Assembly (NCBI GenBank): GCA_004194705.1
Contig: SADC01000071.1
Location: forward strand, 1 to 64,000
Length of the DNA: 64,000 nt
Direction: 5' to 3'
DNA from: Ditylenchus dipsaci
Taxonomy: Eukaryota > Nematoda > Chromadorea > Rhabditida > Anguinidae
Shown here one piece after another: positions 33,656 to 45,500 of this stretch. The notes beneath the pieces were generated by a model. It was not told the DNA's origin. It did not search any database and saw only the letters and a list, made by a program, of their open reading frames with translations. The translations under genes and the position numbers were made by a program. Positions within the stretch are counted from its first letter, which is position 1, and every line of letters starts with the position of its first letter.

Positions 33656-33909
33656 GCCGTATTTTCTCCATGAAACGGACCCTCTCGAATAAACGGGCCC
33701 CTCGAATTTGAGGACTCTAATCTCAGCCCAGACAAAATGTTTTGCAAACCTGTTTGTTGCGTTTTCTTAACTCCCGCGAGCTCTACCGATTCCACTTTTT
33801 AGATTTCGGTTGAGCACCCAAAAATCTCTAGATCAACAGCAAAATTTTCCGATTTTCAAGGGGTTGAAAAATAAACGGGCCGCCTCGTTTAATATAGAAA
33901 ACACGGTAC
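33656..33909. mobile_element. CCGTATT-group MITE
   Basis: It starts gCCGTATTTTCTCC and ends agaaaacacggta. The interior matches 39585-39835 in inverted orientation (words aacgggcc, cagacaaaatgttttgcaaa). Confidence 0.6.
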
Positions 33910-34146
33910 CCTGCTATTGACCAGTTTTAAGTGCAGGTTTGGTGAATATAATAAACTTGGCAAATTAAAACTAGCCTACTTAGGTCATCAAAAGGATATT
34001 ATACAGGTAACATCCATGGATTTTCGAGTCTTGACTAATTAAGTATCACTATCTGAGTAATTCCTAAGTACCAGTAGGAAAAGAAACTAGGAGGCATACG
34101 CCTACCTATGTGTCTGGCTAACACTATTCGAATGGTTATGGGTAAA

Positions 34147-34284
34147 ATCCCCCGCAAAAATCCCCCAACAAAAATCCCCCCAACAAAAATCCCCCAGCAA
34201 AATCCCCCAGCAAAAATCCCCCAGCAAAAATCCCCCCAGCAAAAATCCCCCCACAAAAATCCCCCCAGCAAAAATCCCCCAGAA
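34147..34284 (+). repeat. Left TIR array of the coding MULE
   Basis: About nine copies of caaaaatcccccag, with some units carrying six C. Inverse of 36512-36648. Translations through it give glycine/phenylalanine-rich or proline/lysine-rich artefacts. Confidence 0.9.
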
Positions 34285-34359
34285 TAAAAATTGAGGTGAA
34301 ATTGACATTTATTCAAGCAACCAGACAACAACAAGAGAGCAACAACATCAACAAAACAA

Positions 34360-36361
34360 TTAACATCGGCGGAAAACATTCAAGTCAGGATAATAAATAA
34401 AGGTTTGGTCTTCAGGAGCCATCGGAACTTCATCATCGTCATCCTCCAATTCCATTTCTGATCCGTCCTCTTCCGCTTCAGTTTCATCTTCAGGATCACC
34501 GGCCACCGGATTGTAAAACTTCGCCATGTGGTACTGCATTCGTCGGAGAAAAGGCAGACGTCGGCGTAAGAGCACATTCGCGTTCGAGTAGTCCTGCACC
34601 AGTTTGAAGATCTGGCGTTCGGAGTTTTCCACATTCGTCGATCGAGGACCGCGCAAAGGATCCGCCGGATTAACCGCATTTCTTAAACAAAACCACTAAA
34701 TTAATGTATCAAACAAAAAAGATACATACCTAGTTGCCAACTGCCACGTTGTTTCCTCTTCCTCCTTTAGGCGAACGATGAAATGACTCAGATTGAGATT
34801 CCGCTTTGAGAACTTCTTGTTGAACAGACGATGCCAACCCTCCATCGCATTGTTGGTCCGCGGAGCCTTGTTGAGCACAGACGAGCACACATTCCATCCA
34901 GCAGCCGGAAACATTGGATCCATCACCACGTTGTTCAGATCCAGTCGGCGTACGTAAGTGCTCTCGAAGTAGCTCAGGTGGGCTGAAGAAGAAAAATCAT
35001 TACGTTTCAAGCAAATCAGACAAAAAAGCCAAACCTCTTAAGTCCTCCACTTTGTTTTGGTCCACCGAGCCATCCTCAATCTTTGCTTCCACGGCAGCCA
35101 CCACTTCGTCGAATCCGAAGCAACTTCATTGACCGGAAGAAAAGCAAGAGCACTGAGGCAACGGAGCAGTATTTTCACATCGGCATTGTCGTAGAGCGGA
35201 AGCAATCCCTTCTTTCTGAGACTGGAGAAGACGGCTTGCGACTGATGAAACAAGCAGTAGTTAAACTTGGCCAGCGGAAAACGCTCTTTTAGATCGATCA
35301 GCGGCGCGGTCTCAAAATCTAAAAAGCGATTTCAGAAAAGCAAACAGAAAAAGCAAACAAATAATCAAAAAGTATACCTGACATCACAGACTGAGGCACA
35401 ATTTCCGGGCGAGTTTCGAAGACGGCTTTGAACGCTCGCTTGTAAGTTTCGGCAGACTTGTTTGGCAGAAGGAAAAAGATGCATGGAAGAGTCGACTCCT
35501 CTTTGAAGCAGTTGAGCGTGAAGAGTTGAGCAAAGTAAGTAGGGCAGCAGAAAAATGTTCCTGAACAGATGAAAATCAGTGCTGTAAGTTGTAAATGAAT
35601 TTCACGCTTAAATAAGGCCGCACAGGAGCCGGTGCGGAGATTCACAGCACTCATAAAAATTTATGAAATCGTTTAAAACTTTAAAAAAGTACCATCAATC
35701 GACCATCTGCGGTTCTCCATCACGAAATCAAGTCCACGATCTGACGCGAAAATGAGGATCACCGGCTTGTTTGGCTCGAGCACACGCGAATCATGGAGAA
35801 GGAAGCGGCCACCCCGAGTCGTCGTTTTGAAGTCGTCACCCAACACCATTTCTGCCAGTCCTTTATCCACATTGGCTGCGCCTTTCGGCTTGCGTGCGTT
35901 CGTGACCTGAAAGACTCTTGATAAAACACGATAAAACGGAAAACAAAACTTTTACTAATCGTTTGATGTTGCTGTCCTTTGGCATCGCACCGATTTCCTC
36001 TTCGCTCAGTCCCGTCTTGGCAGCCGTCAGAATCTCCTGCGATGAAGTGGCGAGCTTTGTCCGGCGAGATTCTTAACTAGCGTCAGCCTTTCTTTCTTCT
36101 GAAATTTGGATATATGAAATCATTAAAGGACTGAAAATTCTGTACCTTGACTTCAGCAGGACTCGCTCCATGGCTGTCATGCGCTTGCGTTTCTGTCAGA
36201 ACCAGCGATCCAATTGCGGAGATTGCGCGTCCCTTGCATCCATTCTTTCTGTCCTTGCATTCCCAAAACTGCCGAAGACCATCATTGCTGACCTTTTGCT
36301 TGCGCATCAAGAATCCGTTACAGAGCGGCATAGCATTACCCTTGTTCGTTTTGATTTCCAT
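34360..36361 (-). CDS. MULE transposase with N-terminal FLYWCH zinc finger
   Basis: Cut-and-paste transposase of the Mutator-like superfamily. It starts at MEIKTNKGNAM. The FLYWCH finger is FLMRKQKVSNDGLRQFWECK, then NGCKGRAI and HDSHG (residues about 15-75). A linker with LSEEEIGAMPKDSNIKR follows. The MULE catalytic domain begins at FASDRGLDFVMENRRWSIDG (first Asp), then TFFCCPTYFAQLFTL and YKRAFKAVFETRPEIVPQ, CLFHQSQAVF, and a C-terminal acidic tail (DEVPMAPEDQTF) ending FRRC. About seven exons with 45-70-bp introns. One single-base disruption is seen near 35115, between LPVNEVAS and GFDEVVAAVE. Exon limits are approximate. Confidence 0.8.
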
Positions 36362-36511
36362 TGCGATTTCTGAAAAGAAAGAATGCACTCGCGTGTACCA
36401 GACAAGGATGCAAGAGAATAATGCAAGAGAAAGAACGGGCCACAAAAAAACCCAATAACATTAACAAAGAATTATGAAAATTTGCACGAATTCAATTTAG
36501 CCCAATTTTTA

Positions 36512-36648
36512 TTCTGGGGGATTTTTGCTGGGGGATTTTTGTGGGGGATTTTTGCTGGGGGGATTTTTGCTGGGGGATTTTTGCTGGGGGATTTTTGCTG
36601 GGGGATTTTTGTTGGGGGATTTTTGTTGGGGGGATTTTTGCGGGGGAT
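36512..36648 (-). repeat. Right TIR array of the coding MULE
   Basis: About nine copies of tgggggatttttgc, inverse of 34147-34284. Confidence 0.9.
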
Positions 36649-36857
36649 TTTACCCATAACCATTCGAATAGGACCACTGAGAATGGGTCTGTACTAGGGT
36701 TGTCTTATTTCCAAAATTTCGGGCATTTTCCAAAACTTTCCCATCAATCTATTTTTATTTAACAAACTTCAAATATCATCAATAAAAACATCAAAATAAC
36801 CGGAAAGGTGTATTTTAAATGGCTCAAATTGTTTTATACCTCCAAATTATTCTTTTA

Positions 36858-36991
36858 TGGCTTGTTCACGTTGTTCGAGTTAGAGTTAGTGTTCGAGTTA
36901 GAGTTAGAGTTCGGATCAGAGGTGTTCACGTAACCAAAACCCGAACTCTAACTCGAACTCTAACTCTAACTCGAACAACGTGAACAAGCCA
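36858..36991. mobile_element. Harbinger-type MITE, GAGTTA repeats inside
   Basis: 3-bp TSD TTA (36855-36857, 36992-36994). Perfect inverted ends TGGCTTGTTCACGTTGTTCG. The arms consist of imperfect tandem gagtta/taactc units. Confidence 0.8.
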
Positions 36992-36999
36992 TTATCCCT

Positions 37000-37385
37000 C
37001 CAAATCATTCATTTACCCCCCAAATCGTAAAAATGAGTATTTTTCGGTGTTCTTATGTCGTAATTTTTTTTTCTTTTAATAATCATGTAGCCCTGAATCT
37101 ATAGTTTCTGATAAGCTATCAACTGACCCTTGTTGTTAAAAAAATTAGAGAAATACCCATTTCATGAAACAACTCTTCTTTTATAAAAACGGGTATTTCT
37201 CAAAAAAATTTTAACAACAAGGGGTCAGTTGGTAGCTGATAAGAAACTAGAGATTCAGGGCTATATGATGATCAAGAGAAAAAAATTTTACGACATAAAA
37301 ACACCGATCAATACTCATTTTCACGATTTGGGGGGATAAATGAATGATTTGGAGGGGTAAAAAAATAATTTGGAGGGGGAAAGTA
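37000..37385. repeat. Dispersed palindrome, second copy
   Basis: Same palindrome as 14760-15150: ccctccaaatcattcattt at the outside, aacaacaaggggtcagttg near the centre. Found inside two different hAT-like elements. Confidence 0.75.
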
Positions 37386-37669
37386 CTTACAGCCATTTTT
37401 AAATACTGTCTTTGAGATCTTTCGTTTAACCCATTTTTGCCGGAGTTTATTTTTTTCGAATTTTTTTTTTGGGTTTTTCTGAAGTGTCTAGATAAGTGTA
37501 AAACCACCGGTTTTATTACAAAAATGTGGTCAAAAAGTTGTTGCGATTGGTAAATTTTTGAGTTTTCAGCAATAGCCAAATTTTGAAAATACAGCTTTGT
37601 TTCTTTTTCGCTCCCCTTATCATTGATTTACTGATTTTGTTGTATTTGTGCTGGCCATATCTTAGATTT

Positions 37670-37757
37670 TCTGCTCCTTTGTCTTTCTTGACTCTTTTTT
37701 CTGCTTCTTCTAAGAAGCAGAAAAAAGAGTCAAGAAAGACAAAGGAGCAGAAAATAC
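37670..37757. repeat. Perfect 88-bp hairpin
   Basis: Arms of about 43 bp (agattttctgctcctttg and on to cttctt) pair without mismatch around a 2-bp loop. Lies just upstream of the piggyBac coding remnant. Such an arm would be unstable in replication, and it looks young because there is no mismatch. Confidence 0.8.
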
Positions 37758-37932
37758 AAAATAATTTATGCATACTACTTCAAAAAGTTTTGCTTCACAT
37801 TCATTCTTTTATTTTGTCTCACTACTTTTCCACAAAAAATATATTTCTCCCCAACAATTGCCGTAGCGATGGGAGAGCTTATCAATATGATGGAGAAGCT
37901 CTCCTTATTAGAGACTGAAGAATAAAAGAATC

Positions 37933-38478
37933 ATGTTGACAACAATCGACGACATCGAGCCAATGCATCCCGCCAGCCGTTGGTCTGCTAAAGAAAAGAA
38001 AAGAATTCATATTACCCAGCCAAACACAGTTCATGTGTACAACAAGTACATGGGAGGGGTGGATAGGATGGATCAAAACATCAACAACTACCGTGTTGCC
38101 ATAGGGTCTAAGAAGTGGTGGTGGTCATGCTTTTGCTTTGAGGTTGACACTGCTGTCCACAACGCTTGGCAATTGTGGAGAAAAAGTAATCCGAAGACTG
38201 ATTATCTGGCATTCGGCCGCTATGTCGCCACATCTTACTTGCGTATGTACGCCAATCCATCAACAGGGACTGGCCGAAAATACTTAGAGCCTCGTCAAAT
38301 GACTTCCAAGCGTGTCAACAACAGTGTGAGGTTTGATAGACACGACCACTGGATGGTTACACCTGAATCACGACTTGTGTGTGCAGTCTGTAAGGGAAGG
38401 ACTACTAAGAAGTGCGAAAAATGCGAGGTTGGCCTGCATGATGATTGCTTCAAAGAGTTTCATGTGGAAGAGCCCTGA
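37933..38478 (+). pseudogene. piggyBac transposase C-terminal fragment
   Basis: The frame shows VYNKYMGGVDRMDQNINNYR, SKKWWWSCFCFEVDTAVHNA and a C-terminal Cys-rich domain LVCAVCKGRTTKKCEKCEVG ending HDDCF. These are the end of the piggyBac DDE domain and its cross-brace zinc finger. The N-terminal two thirds, with the first catalytic Asp residues, are missing, so it cannot transpose itself. It might still be expressed as a DNA-binding fragment. The ATG at 37933 may be fortuitous. Confidence 0.8.
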
Positions 38479-39584
38479 CTTTGTGTCCTTTATGTACCTC
38501 AATAAACATAAAAAGGCCTAAATCTCAAAATTTTACCAATAACACTCTTTTTTTGAAAACATTTTTATAATAAAACCAATAATTTTTCATCTATGTATGA
38601 CTTTTCCGCAGCACAAAAAAAATAAAAATTTTGTGTACATTTTTATACGCGTGGGAAAAAACGGGTTAATGAGAGCAATTCATAACATCATAAAAAATAA
38701 AATAACCGGAATTATATATATAATAGGAAACTACAGTTAACAGTACATACACAGTTAACTGTTCATTCACAGTTTACAGTACAGCTGGCACTTTTTTTTA
38801 ACTTTAACCTCTTTTTGAGAAACTTAAGATAGATCGTGGTACTTTTTTGAAAATTTTTCGTACTTTAAAAAACTACCTTTTTTAGCTAAATTTTTTTTTA
38901 TTCTGAGGCACCTTAGTACACGAAATTTGCCTCAGGAATTTGAATCAAAAAACAGAAATTCAAAATAATACTTGGTTTCCGAGATATGATGTAATGTTGT
39001 AGTGTCTATAAGTTAAAAAATTACTGACCACCTTCAAGTCATATCTCGGAAACCGATAAATATTTTAAATTTTGGTTTTTTATTTAACTTTCTGAGGACA
39101 TTTTGTATACTTGTATGCCTCAGAATAAAACTTTTCAGCTTAAAAATGGTACTTTTTTTGAAAAGTACAAATAAATTTTTAAAAAAATTGCCAAGAAGTG
39201 TCCTTTGAACCTTTTGGAGACTACCAACTCTCAAAAATGTATAGGAGAAAAATGCCCGAAATTATATGGTCGGGCATTTCATAATAAATGCCCGGACATA
39301 TGCCCGGGCATATTTTCGGGCATTTGACCATGGCCAAACCCTAGTCTGTACTATTGAAAGCGGGTTAATCAGGACTATAGCAGATGTTTCACGAAGGTCA
39401 TATACCTTTTAACCAGAAAATACATTTTTTGGTGCGTAAGTGTCGTGCGCAAATGTCGGTGCATAAGTGTCAGTGCGGAAATGTCGGTGCGCAAATGTCG
39501 TGTGTGCAAAATGTGCCGATTTCCTTCTATTTCCGAATTTTTTCAGCTATCCTGCTCAGCGTGAAATTCTGCACAAAACGCATA

Positions 39585-39835
39585 CCGTATTATCTCTATT
39601 AAACGGGCCGGCCCGTTTATTTTTCAACCCCTCAAAAATCGGAGAATTTTGAAGTCGATCTAGAGATTTTTGTGTGCTCAACCAAAATCTAAAAAGTGGA
39701 ATCGGTAGAGCTCGCGGGAGTTAAGAAAACGCAATAAACAGGTTTGCAAAACATTTTGTCTGGGCTGAGATATGAGTCCTCAAAGTCGAGGGGGCCCGTT
39801 TATTAGAGAGGGCCCGTTTAATAGAGAAAATACGG
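39585..39835. mobile_element. CCGTATT-group MITE
   Basis: After TA, CCGTATTATCTCTATTAAAC at the left; inverted CCGTATTTTCTCTATTAAAC at the right. Interior as in 33656-33909. Right flank is TG rather than TA. Confidence 0.7.
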
Positions 39836-39894
39836 TGGTTTGGTATACACAGCCTTTCCAGTGTTAAATAATCCCGATTTTTTCGGATTATTTC

Positions 39895-40721
39895 TTAAAT
39901 GAAGATATGCCTCAGTAGGGTCAAATTAGTATTAACTAAACCTACAGTTACGAAAATGATAACAATGGCACGAGCAACAAGTGTGGGATACATAAGCTTC
40001 TCCCTGTTGGTTTGTATGCCAATGACCAAGAGAAGTGATGTAGAAGCCACCAGGAAGGCGACCACACTCAGGGAAAGGTAGAAAGGTAGTTCCTCATTCT
40101 AAGCTATAGCCATGAAGATTTCGGGTCTATACAAAGACAAAGAACCAAACCGAAACCTGTGCATCCAGAGTTTTTAGGCCATTGGCCACTCCAACTGCGG
40201 CAATGGCAAGGGAAATGAGAACTTCCACACCACCTAACAGTGAAAACCAAAAAAGTATCACTTTAACCCTATTAAGACCCCTTTAAAATGGTCACCACTG
40301 ACCACCTCGACCACTTTGTGGTCATTATCAGAAAATTCAATTTCCAAATATGATGGGTTACAAGCCGAGCAGAATTTTGTTATTTGTTCATAATACTATT
40401 TTTGAATGCGCTACACAAAAATCATATCAACATTTATTTCAACTCATCTAAAAACTAATAATGAAAAAATAATTAGACTCATTGACTTTGCAACTCACCA
40501 TTATTTCAAAATTATATTCATACATAATGACCGCTTTGTGGTCAACGTGGTCGTCCTAGGGTTAAGTCCAAATTTCCAATACTAATCCACCGAACCACAG
40601 AAACACTACGTATTTTATAGAACAATCATCCCTCAAATATCGAAAAAAACTTATTTTTGAGGCCTGAAGATATTCTACAGCAACAGCATTGCCATTTCTC
40701 ATGTTCTGGATTGAAGTCCAT
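39895..40721 (-). CDS. Small multi-pass membrane protein, possibly LAPTM-like
   Basis: Proposed exons: 40664-40721 (MDFNPEHEKWQCCCCRISSG), 40157-40233 (GVEVLISLAIAAVGVANGLK) and 39895 to about 40098 (NEELPFYLSLSVVAFLVAST and a further span YPTLVARAIVIIFVTVGLVN, ending LLRHIFI). The last two exons join in frame with good splice signals. Three or more hydrophobic segments and the CCCC motif before the first one recall lysosomal LAPTM4-type tetraspanning proteins, but the match is weak. The first intron would use a GC donor. Another frame at 40751-40942 with a hydrophobic stretch could belong to an upstream exon. Confidence 0.45.
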
Positions 40722-40739
40722 TACTATTCAAGGCTAAAA

Positions 40740-41472
40740 AATTTCTTAATTTAATGTTTAGCAAAGTATCCGTGTAAATCCACTGCACTAACTAAAAAAG
40801 TATGAAAAACAAAAATACTACATAACAACCTACTAAGCCAAACAAATATCCAAATACCAATAAAGGTTAACAGCTTCCTGTTTTTAATTACATTTAAAAC
40901 ACTTGTCGACCCTATTCTGGCCCCCCAATTTATAGCTGTCATTAGCCAGCCAAAACAATGGGATACTGGCTAGACCTCCAATTGAAATTCGATAAGAACA
41001 TGGTGATTGGGGTCCATCTCCAACAATCTAACTATGCTCCAGCTAGAGGTTCGAAACCCTCTCTAGCCACTGCTGGCCTAACTGGGCTCTAATCCATTAG
41101 CAACAGAAACATCAGCAGCCATTTTCCCATCAGCTTTGCTTCTCCTGGTCCCCCATCCTGGCCCGCTCATTTGTTTTAGCAATTGATTGGTGGAAGAAAG
41201 GGAAGGAGTTTTATATTGCACTTTATGTAGTTAGTAATACTTGTGCTTCTTTGGGCTAGAACAGCTGAGTTGAGGAAAGCAGGTGAGTGGCTGAGTCATT
41301 CTACAAAGCCGTGACGACATTTGCGTCTGAGGATTAGCGGAAGATCATTGGCGGACAGACATTAGTGGACCGACATTTGAAACCCGAAATTGCAACCCCA
41401 ACTAAAAGGTGATATTATGGCGACCAGCACCCAAAAGCTTACTGAACCTAACGACTATTCAAGAAAAAATTA
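40740..41472. other. Region between the membrane-protein gene and the next MITE
   Basis: Contains a minus-strand frame (40751-40942, INWGARIGSTSVLNVI) of unclear status and an inverted short repeat ctggctaga. 41310-41390 has gacattt words like those of the 39425-39520 array. Confidence 0.35.
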
Positions 41473-42180
41473 CCGTATTCTCTCTAATAGAACCACATGT
41501 GGTTCTATTTTTCAACCCCCCCCCTTGGGGGTGTGGTTCTAATAGAGAGTGTGGTTCTATTTTTCAACCTTCTGAACATATTCAAGCATTGCAGCAGCTG
41601 CTGCTTGGTTTAGGGGGACGCTCATTTGTGCTATACTTTTTATTTATTTTTGTCGCTTATGGCAGTCCTGGTTATATCGATAACCTATATGAATCGTTTA
41701 ATAAGTAATTTTGTTAATTAAGGTGATTATTGTCACCCAGGCCACCATAACCAACTCGATCAACCTAAAAAATAAAATATATATATAGTAAAAATAGGCG
41801 CCCCCTAAACCAGAGCAGGTCCCAAAAATCATTAACGCTCTAGAGATATATCTTTATTACTATAATCAAATTTTTTTGCGCTTCCTCAAGATCGATTTCT
41901 TGTATCTGCTCAGCCAACTTCTTCTCATCTTGCGCGAGCTTCACCTTGCCTCGACCACTCGGAACCGGCCCAATTTTCTTGAAGCAGTAAGTGGCTTCGC
42001 CCCACATCCATCAGTGGCATTGGAAACTCCGCACGGTTTGATTGACTCAACGATGAGCTCCTACAAGAGATTCTCCCAGGCTTCGACAATCCATTGGAGT
42101 TAGACAGCCGTTGGCGCAGCTTGAGAGTCTTAAGAGGTGTGGTTCTATTAGAGAGTGTGGTTCTATTAGAGAGAATACGA
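41473..42180. mobile_element. CCGTATT-group element, 708 bp
   Basis: TA on both sides (41471-41472, 42181-42182). Ends are CCGTATTCTCTCTAATAGAA and the inverse TCGTATTCTCTCTAATAGAA. The motif gtggttctattagagag is repeated at each end. It is less palindromic than its relatives; the interior (41590-42115) is unique sequence without recognised coding. Confidence 0.75.
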
Positions 42181-42591
42181 TATGCTTGTCATTACCAAGA
42201 TTCAAAAATTACCAATCATGACCATTAAAATCTTCTTTTTTGCCACTACCTTGTTGATTTATTGGCACACCAGAATTTTAACCAGCTAGCAAAGATGGAG
42301 CGTCGAGTGCTCAAAAAGAGTCTAGCTGTGAAAGATTGCACCTTGGGAAAAATTTTGGAAAAAATTAAAAAAAAATACATAGGAAAAATTTTGGTGATCT
42401 GACCTTCTTCCACTACTCAGCTATCTAGGCTGTTAAAATCCCACTGTATTGTTTTAGTTTTTAAAATTTCTCTTTCTTAAATCCCCCTGGCTGCTACAGT
42501 AAGAGAAATTTATTTGTATGTTTAAAAATAGAGTTTTGTCGTGTTAATTTTTTTTATTATAGTTATTTAGAAGCAAAATGTTATGATAACG

Positions 42592-45500
42592 TCAAATCTG
42601 ACCACCACCCCCACTTTTGTACAGCTCGATAAGTCTTTTGAGTTCAGTCTTCTGGTCGACTGAGTGGAACATGTAGGGGGCTGACAGAAGAATTCCAAGA
42701 GTGCCGCCCAGGGTTATGCCAAAAAATATGTAGAGCAGGAATCTGTCAATCACCATCGCTACATACTGCAAATAAAAAACATTACGTGAAGATAATAAAA
42801 AGCATCAAAAGAGGCTGGTTCCACAAATTATCTCAAGTAAAATCAAAGTTTTGATTTTCGCTACTTCTTAGGTTTAGGTAACATGTCAAAAATTTTCAAA
42901 AGTGTGTCAAAACTAGGGATTTTGAACCGAAAAATTAGAGCAAAATTTTTTAGCCCTGCAAATTAGAAAACTTTCAGCTGACAAACTTTTGTAATTTTTT
43001 GAATTACGTGCTATAGTCAGCTCTGCGCACATGGAAAAATTAAAAACCGGCCAAAAACACTAACATTTCAAAAAGGCGAAAATTCAAAAAACCCAAGATT
43101 GCTTGTAAAAACGGTAAGGAGTAAGTTGTGTCATTTCAGTTTGGGCCCCTTCAGTTTGTACCCTTTCTGGCATTTTATTGGTTTCAAATTGCTGATAGAG
43201 GGGCACAAACTGAAATGGCACAGTTCACTACTTCCTGTAAAATTAACGACACTAGGATGGAAACAGTGTGTTATCCTCAGCTGGCCGAAATTTTCGCGCA
43301 AAATTTTTCAATAGAGTCTTTGTCAGGTACCGTTTTTACTTTTAATAAACTGGATTAATTAAATAGATTAAAAATCTAAAATTCTAATTAAAGCAAGGCG
43401 GGCTCAAGTCGTTTCGGCCGGCTGAGGATACAGCTCTGAATGGAAAAAATATTTTTTCTGTTTAAAGGGCATGTCTGTGCGTATCAAAAAGATAAGACGA
43501 CGACCAACAAACTTTTTTAAATCCTTCCATTTTTCACTCGTTATGCAACAAATTTAATATCCATAACCTTTTGCTACTTGTAAAAACGGATCAAATTGAA
43601 TTGTTGCCCCTAAAGTCTGAATTCTTGCCCCTTTTTAATCAAAATCGGGTGAATTGCTCCGATTTGTGGCGTTCCAGCAAAGTCGGAGCAATTCACCCGA
43701 TTTTTATTAAAAAGAAGCAAGATTTCATTTATTTTATTTGAAATTTGAAAAAGGGGCAAGATAAAATTAAAAAGGGCAAGAGATCAGACTTTAGGGCCAA
43801 CAATTCAGTTACATCCTTTGAAAAACTTTAAAAATCTAGGTAAGAACGCGTGTAAAAATTGTTCGAGGAAGAAAAGAGCTGCTAGTCCTCGCCTTTCCTC
43901 CGTGTGGCGCACGGGCATTCCCATTTAAATGTTTTTTCAGAGTGTTTATGCATAATAATTATTGATTTGGTGTGGTTTGACGAAAAGAACATGCTTCCTT
44001 CAATAAAAAACTGGTATTTGAATAGATTTCCGGCTTTTTATAGGATAAATACAGCTTCTAATTTTTAAAACTTGTGAAACATACCTTCCAGTCATCTCGA
44101 TGCTAAAATGAAAAACTTCTATAAATACCATATTTGTGTTTTTTTACATTCTACTCACCATTTTGTACTCTTCATCCTTCTTTAAATGGTCAGTGATGTA
44201 CTCGATTGCATCAATTGCTCGCATTGCATCCTGACTCAAAGGGTAGAAGTTGCTAGTTGCAACTGCCTCCAATTGCCTCTGAGCAGGGTCTGTGTGTGTC
44301 AGTTCGCAGGAAGAAGAGTGGCAACTGCACATTTACACACAAATATATATTTTGTTTCGAATTCCAACAACTCACTTAGGTGCATCAGCCGAAGGACAGA
44401 GAGGGTGGTGGTGCGAGGGATTGATGCTGAAATCACCAATACCTGGCAGGGTCATCATTCCATTTTGGATTGTGTGCTTTTGGCCAGCTTGCGCAACATT
44501 GGTTTTGGTCGTTTCATGCACAGAAGGCGAGGCATTATCTAAAACAGAATACTTCTTCAAGTAAGAGCAAAAATAAAAAAGAAGTGTACACGACGTGAGA
44601 TTCGAACCGACCGCCAAGTGTGCAAATTCACGATTTAAAAAAAAGACATGGCCTTTCAAAAGGACAGAGAGTGAATCTACCCATGGAGTTAGGCTTAGGA
44701 TTTTGCTCTTCTGAACCTCACATTAAAATCCATCTAATGCAGTATACGTGAGCGCACTTTGAAAAAAAAAGTTTATCGATCCCTGAAGCACTGGATGAAA
44801 TGGCTTGACCAAGCTGTACTTTTTTGCCAAGTGTACTTTTTCAACATTTTAAGTTGCGTACCTTGATCTTATTGCGAAAATTCGAATAATAAACAATTTT
44901 TCGACATTAATTGCAAAATAGCCTAGTCACGTCTGGTTTTTATCCAATTCCATGTGCCCATAATTTTTTTTATAGACTAAATCAATCATTCTGCGTCTAC
45001 TAGTGTCAATTATTTTAGGAAGGACTTTCGGAACGCTCATTTAAACTCATGGTTCAAAAACAAATGACTTTTTAAGCTGATTTGGTAACAAAAGAAAGCA
45101 TTTGACCTATTTGAAAAACAATCGACAAAATCAGAATCGGACTTTTAGATAAAAGTAGTCATATTTCTCAAGAGCTTTATCATCAATTATAATGAGGCAA
45201 ACGATCCTTCAATTAGTTATGCCCTTCTACATTTAACAATCACTTTCCCCTCTTACAATTGAGCATAAAAACCTAACTTTAGGAATATTGTTCTGACCCA
45301 GTCCGGCATTGTGTGGCTGAAAATATTGGTTCTTAAAAAGCAAAATTCGGGGCCTTGCCTTACGTAGTAGGTCCTCGGAAGTAAACATTGATGATTATTA
45401 CTGTCACCAAAATAGTGATCACATTCAACACGAATGTCAACAACAGGTACTTGGCCATCAGAGGTATGGTGGATGAAGTTGGTGGCAAGATTTGGAGACA

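Larger units (their letters stand above)
34124..36671 (-). mobile_element. Coding MULE with GGGGGATTTTT arrays
   Basis: Perfectly inverted ends CTATTCGAATGGTTATGGGT and on into aaaatcccccgc, followed by tandem 14-15-bp units (tgggggatttttgc), left 34147-34284 and right 36512-36648. Between them is a MULE transposase gene. The TSD is not visible (tggctaaca versus gaccactga), so the ends may have been rearranged. It is the only element of the array type here that carries a recognisable MULE transposase. Confidence 0.85.
37430..38665 (+). mobile_element. Internally deleted piggyBac element
   Basis: TTAA lies at 37426-37429 and 38666-38669. Inverted tips are CCCATTTTT and CCCGTTTTT. It retains only the C-terminal third of a transposase (37933-38478) plus a perfect hairpin at 37670-37757. 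The boundaries are inferred from short tips. Confidence 0.55.
36695..39343. mobile_element. hAT-like element (TAGGGTTGTC ends) carrying a piggyBac remnant
   Basis: An exact 8-bp TSD, GTCTGTAC, lies at 36687-36694 and 39344-39351. Ends are TAGGGTTGTC and the inverse TAGGGTTTGGCC. It begins only 24 bp after the right end of the coding MULE. The interior holds a Harbinger-type MITE, the dispersed palindrome 37000-37385, a piggyBac remnant and AT-rich inverted repeats (38940-39240). No hAT transposase seen. Confidence 0.8.
32047..39520. mobile_element. Putative 7.5-kb composite MULE-like element
   Basis: Inverted arrays of a gacatttgcgcac unit occur at 32047-32110 and 39425-39520. Just inside both arrays lies the same sequence (aaaaaatgt... 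then ggtatatgacc), again inverted. This fits one large element whose ends are minisatellite TIRs. It contains a hAT-like element, a piggyBac-like MITE, a coding MULE and a further hAT-like element with a piggyBac remnant. No convincing TSD was found, so chance pairing of two related ends is possible. Confidence 0.4.

Noticed and set aside
34035..34379. Glycine/tryptophan-rich frame (GDFCWGIFAGG)
   Set aside because: It is the translation of the GGGGGATTTTT array of the MULE.
36858..36991. GAGTTA repeats as telomere-like sequence
   Set aside because: Short, imperfect, inverted halves within a 134-bp element with TTA TSD and perfect TIRs; not a telomeric tract.
43099..43358. Overlapping plus-strand frames in gene A intron
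   Set aside because: Part of an inverted repeat (catttcagtttg and inverse) on the strand opposite the receptor gene, with no domain.
44585..44665. Possible tRNA gene (ggttcgaatc B-box on the minus strand); similar words near 875, 6370 and 41070
   Set aside because: No acceptor stem or D-arm pairs with the T-arm at proper distance; T-stems have mismatches. At most tRNA-like relics.
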